From positions 1 through 6,839 of the forward strand of contig JAITJT010000058.1 in NCBI GenBank assembly GCA_031278795.1: a stretch of 6,839 nucleotides of DNA, written 5' to 3'. The stretch's first letter is position 1; each line of letters begins with the position of its first letter. A program made the position numbers and the translations under genes. Positions 5,760 through 6,839 of this stretch are shown in pieces. Source of the stretch: Deltaproteobacteria bacterium. GTDB taxonomy: Bacteria > Desulfobacterota > Desulfarculia > Adiutricales > Adiutricaceae. The notes under the pieces are model-generated. The model was not told where the DNA came from. It searched no databases and saw nothing but the letters and a program-made list of their open reading frames with translations.

Positions 5760-6518
5760 TCAATCTTTGGGCGTCTCGGGCGCGTTCCACTTGGGTGGGG
5801 TTTGGAAGAGGTTGGGGTGGTCGTGGACAAAGCCATTGATGATGGCCGGGTCGCTGGAGAGGGAGTCGGCGTTTAAGGTGGAGAGCCTCTCCTTCCAGAT
5901 GCCTTGGATCTGATTGGGGAAGTTCTCGATTATGGCCAGAAGGCTCTTGTAGTCGGTGGGGGCTGCCAGGGGTAGCTTCCTCTCGGGAGGAGCTGTCTCG
6001 GGCCCCAGCTGGCCCGAGACTTGACTCTTGCGGGTACCCATGAGCTGGCCCAGCTCCGCTGGCATAAAGCTCTTGAGCTCCGCGGTCATGGGCTCAAAGT
6101 AAGGCCAGGCCACCGAGTCCCGGTAGAAGGGCTCGTTGGAGCCAATGAAGACCGTCGTGGCGGTGAGTATGACCACCACCAAGGCTATGCCCTTAAGTAG
6201 GCCAATTATGGCCCCAAAGAGGGAACTAACCAGGGGTGTTATGGCCAGCTTAACGATCTTGTCCACGAATATGGAAAGGATCCCTATTAAGGTGTAGGTG
6301 ACCAGGTAGATGACTATGAAGCTAAGTACCGCCTGAAAGGGCCTCTCGTTGACAATGCCCTTCAACTGCTCGGCCCCGTTGGGCCAATAGACGGACGCCA
6401 CCCAGAAGGCGATGAAGATACCCAAAAAACTCACCAGCTCCTTCACCAGGCCGCGGAAAATGCCCCGGATCAAAAAATAGGCGAGCACTACAACTAGCGC
6501 TATGTCCAGGGCGTTCAT
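5760..6518 (-). CDS. cvpA: CvpA family inner-membrane protein with long C-terminal tail
   Basis: The CvpA family is named for colicin V production in E. coli; its biochemical role is not settled. The N-terminal half has the family shape: NALDIALVVV start, then about four membrane segments at residues 5-20, 28-45, 62-85 and 98-124, with the family-typical RGIFRGLVKEL loop (18-28) between the first two. At 252 residues it is well above the roughly 160 of the E. coli protein. The extra part (about 130-252) is hydrophilic: a Gln/Gly/Pro-rich stretch at 155-187 and a helical segment SLSSDPAIINGFVHDHPNLF (219-238), then a proline-rich end. Such tails occur in other CvpA-family proteins, but I know no function for this one. 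The ATG at 6518 is supported by GGAGGTG 8 nt upstream. It is the first gene of the cvpA-mazG-rimO cluster. Confidence 0.85.
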   Translation of the reverse strand: MNALDIALVVVLAYFLIRGIFRGLVKELVSFLGIFIAFWVASVYWPNGAEQLKGIVNERPFQAVLSFIVIYLVTYTLIGILSIFVDKIVKLAITPLVSSLFGAIIGLLKGIALVVVILTATTVFIGSNEPFYRDSVAWPYFEPMTAELKSFMPAELGQLMGTRKSQVSGQLGPETAPPERKLPLAAPTDYKSLLAIIENFPNQIQGIWKERLSTLNADSLSSDPAIINGFVHDHPNLFQTPPKWNAPETPKD

Positions 6519-6526
6519 ATTTTAGG

Positions 6527-6533
6527 CACCTCC
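6527..6533 (-). promoter_or_regulatory. Strong ribosome binding site of cvpA
   Basis: GGAGGTG on the minus strand ends 8 nt before the ATG at 6518. It is the best ribosome site of the cluster. It contrasts with mazG, which has none, and so supports the idea that ribosomes enter the operon here. Confidence 0.8.
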
Positions 6534-6595
6534 GTCAAAGCATAGGCCTCCCTTGAAACTGACATAAAACACTTTTGAAAGGCTTTGATATCTCT

Positions 6596-6718
6596 AGCTA
6601 TTTTAGGCTTCAGAGCATCTTGTTAAAACAGTCGTAAGCTATTATAGACTTCAGAACTTCTAGTTAAAATAGGCCTTAGCTATTATAGGCTTTAGAGTCT
6701 CTAAATATAATAGTCTTT
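6596..6718. repeat. Degenerate 41-bp tandem repeats upstream of cvpA
   Basis: Three head-to-tail units start at 6596, 6637 and 6678, each 41 bp and each beginning AGCTATT. By hand count, units 1 and 2 match at 32 of 41 positions and units 2 and 3 at 31 of 41. Decayed partial copies seem to continue on both sides (AGGCTTTGATATCTCT near 6580-6595; AGCCTCTAAACATTC near 6721-6735). The region is about 32 percent G+C. Read on the minus strand, each unit carries a -10-like box followed by AGCT: TATAATAGCT at 6678-6687 and 6637-6646, TAAAATAGCT at 6596-6605. The array lies between the cvpA start and the next upstream gene, where the operon promoter is expected. Confidence 0.8.
6682..6705 (-). promoter_or_regulatory. 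Palindrome next to a perfect -10 box: candidate operator/promoter
   Basis: TTTAGAG and CTCTAAA flank one central base at 6691-6705, a perfect 15-bp palindrome. It lies 3 bp from a perfect TATAAT on the minus strand (6682-6687), in the spacer position where a repressor would block RNA polymerase. A further half site CTCTAAA is at 6724-6730. No good -35 box is found at the correct distance (6705-6710 reads TTATAT), so the promoter part is weak. If real, it would drive cvpA-mazG-rimO with a long leader of about 150 nt. Confidence 0.3.
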
Positions 6719-6756
6719 ACAGCCTCTAAACATTCACTTTAAAAAAGACTAAGCTC

Positions 6757-6839
6757 TCACCAGCCCGATCTAAACAGGGTCAAGTCAGAGGGAACATCCT
6801 CTCCCTCGCTTTTGAGAAGCTCTGTGTATTCCGAGATGG
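6757..6839 (-). CDS. C-terminal fragment of an unidentified protein (5' end outside window)
   Basis: On the minus strand one frame is open from the right edge to a TGA at 6757-6759 and gives 26 residues, ISEYTELLKSEGEDVPSDLT followed by LFRSGW. The other two minus frames stop within this stretch. The composition looks like a genuine acidic, helical C-terminus, and the direction agrees with all neighbours except the HIRAN gene. The plus strand is also open in one frame here but has no start codon in view. The fragment is too short to identify. If it is a gene, its stop lies about 240 nt upstream of cvpA and the repeat array separates the two. Confidence 0.45.
   Translation of the reverse strand, partial: ISEYTELLKSEGEDVPSDLTLFRSGW

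Noticed and set aside
6706..6711. Plus-strand TATAAT as a promoter toward the right edge
   Set aside because: No -35 box is at the right distance and no plus-strand gene can be recognised downstream.

Overview
The window holds a compact block of bacterial housekeeping genes, almost all on the minus strand, separated by AT-rich spacers that carry unusual repeats. The genes run to roughly half G+C, while the spacers are about 25-35 percent G+C by hand count. The gene set is a bifunctional CoaBC, an uncharacterised lipoprotein, a long-chain prenyl diphosphate synthase, RimO, MazG and CvpA. Together with the lipoprotein signal, this indicates a Gram-negative bacterium. A deltaproteobacterial (Desulfobacterota-like) origin fits the gene set, but that is an inference from family resemblance and gene order, not a proven placement.

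Layout on the + strand. Positions 1-276 are the 3' end of a small HIRAN-domain protein gene, the only plus-strand gene. It converges on the minus-strand pair lipoprotein > coaBC (2116 to 307, overlapping by 23 nt), and an 8-bp hairpin lies at the convergence point. An AT-rich spacer (2117-2342) follows, with a (TTGA)5 tract and a 10-bp direct repeat. Next is a monocistronic prenyl diphosphate synthase gene (3311 to 2343, TTG start). A 307-nt spacer (3312-3618) contains three copies of a 20-bp motif at exactly 40-bp intervals. The cluster cvpA > mazG > rimO (6518 to 3619) is tightly packed, with a 6-nt gap and then a 25-nt overlap. Its 238-nt upstream region (6519-6756) holds at least three degenerate 41-bp tandem repeats and a perfect 15-bp palindrome. 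The right edge carries what looks like the last 26 codons of another minus-strand gene.

The functions are mostly independent household tasks: coenzyme A synthesis (CoaBC), isoprenoid or quinone side-chain synthesis (prenyl synthase), nucleotide-pool sanitation (MazG), methylthiolation of ribosomal protein S12 (RimO) and an inner-membrane protein (CvpA). I find no defence system, CRISPR array, RNA gene, complete mobile element or clearly new multigene system. The part that deserves a second look is the intergenic DNA: two independent repeat arrays with 40- and 41-bp periods, one of them possibly the relic end of an insertion sequence, plus a simple-sequence tract upstream of the lipoprotein-coaBC operon.
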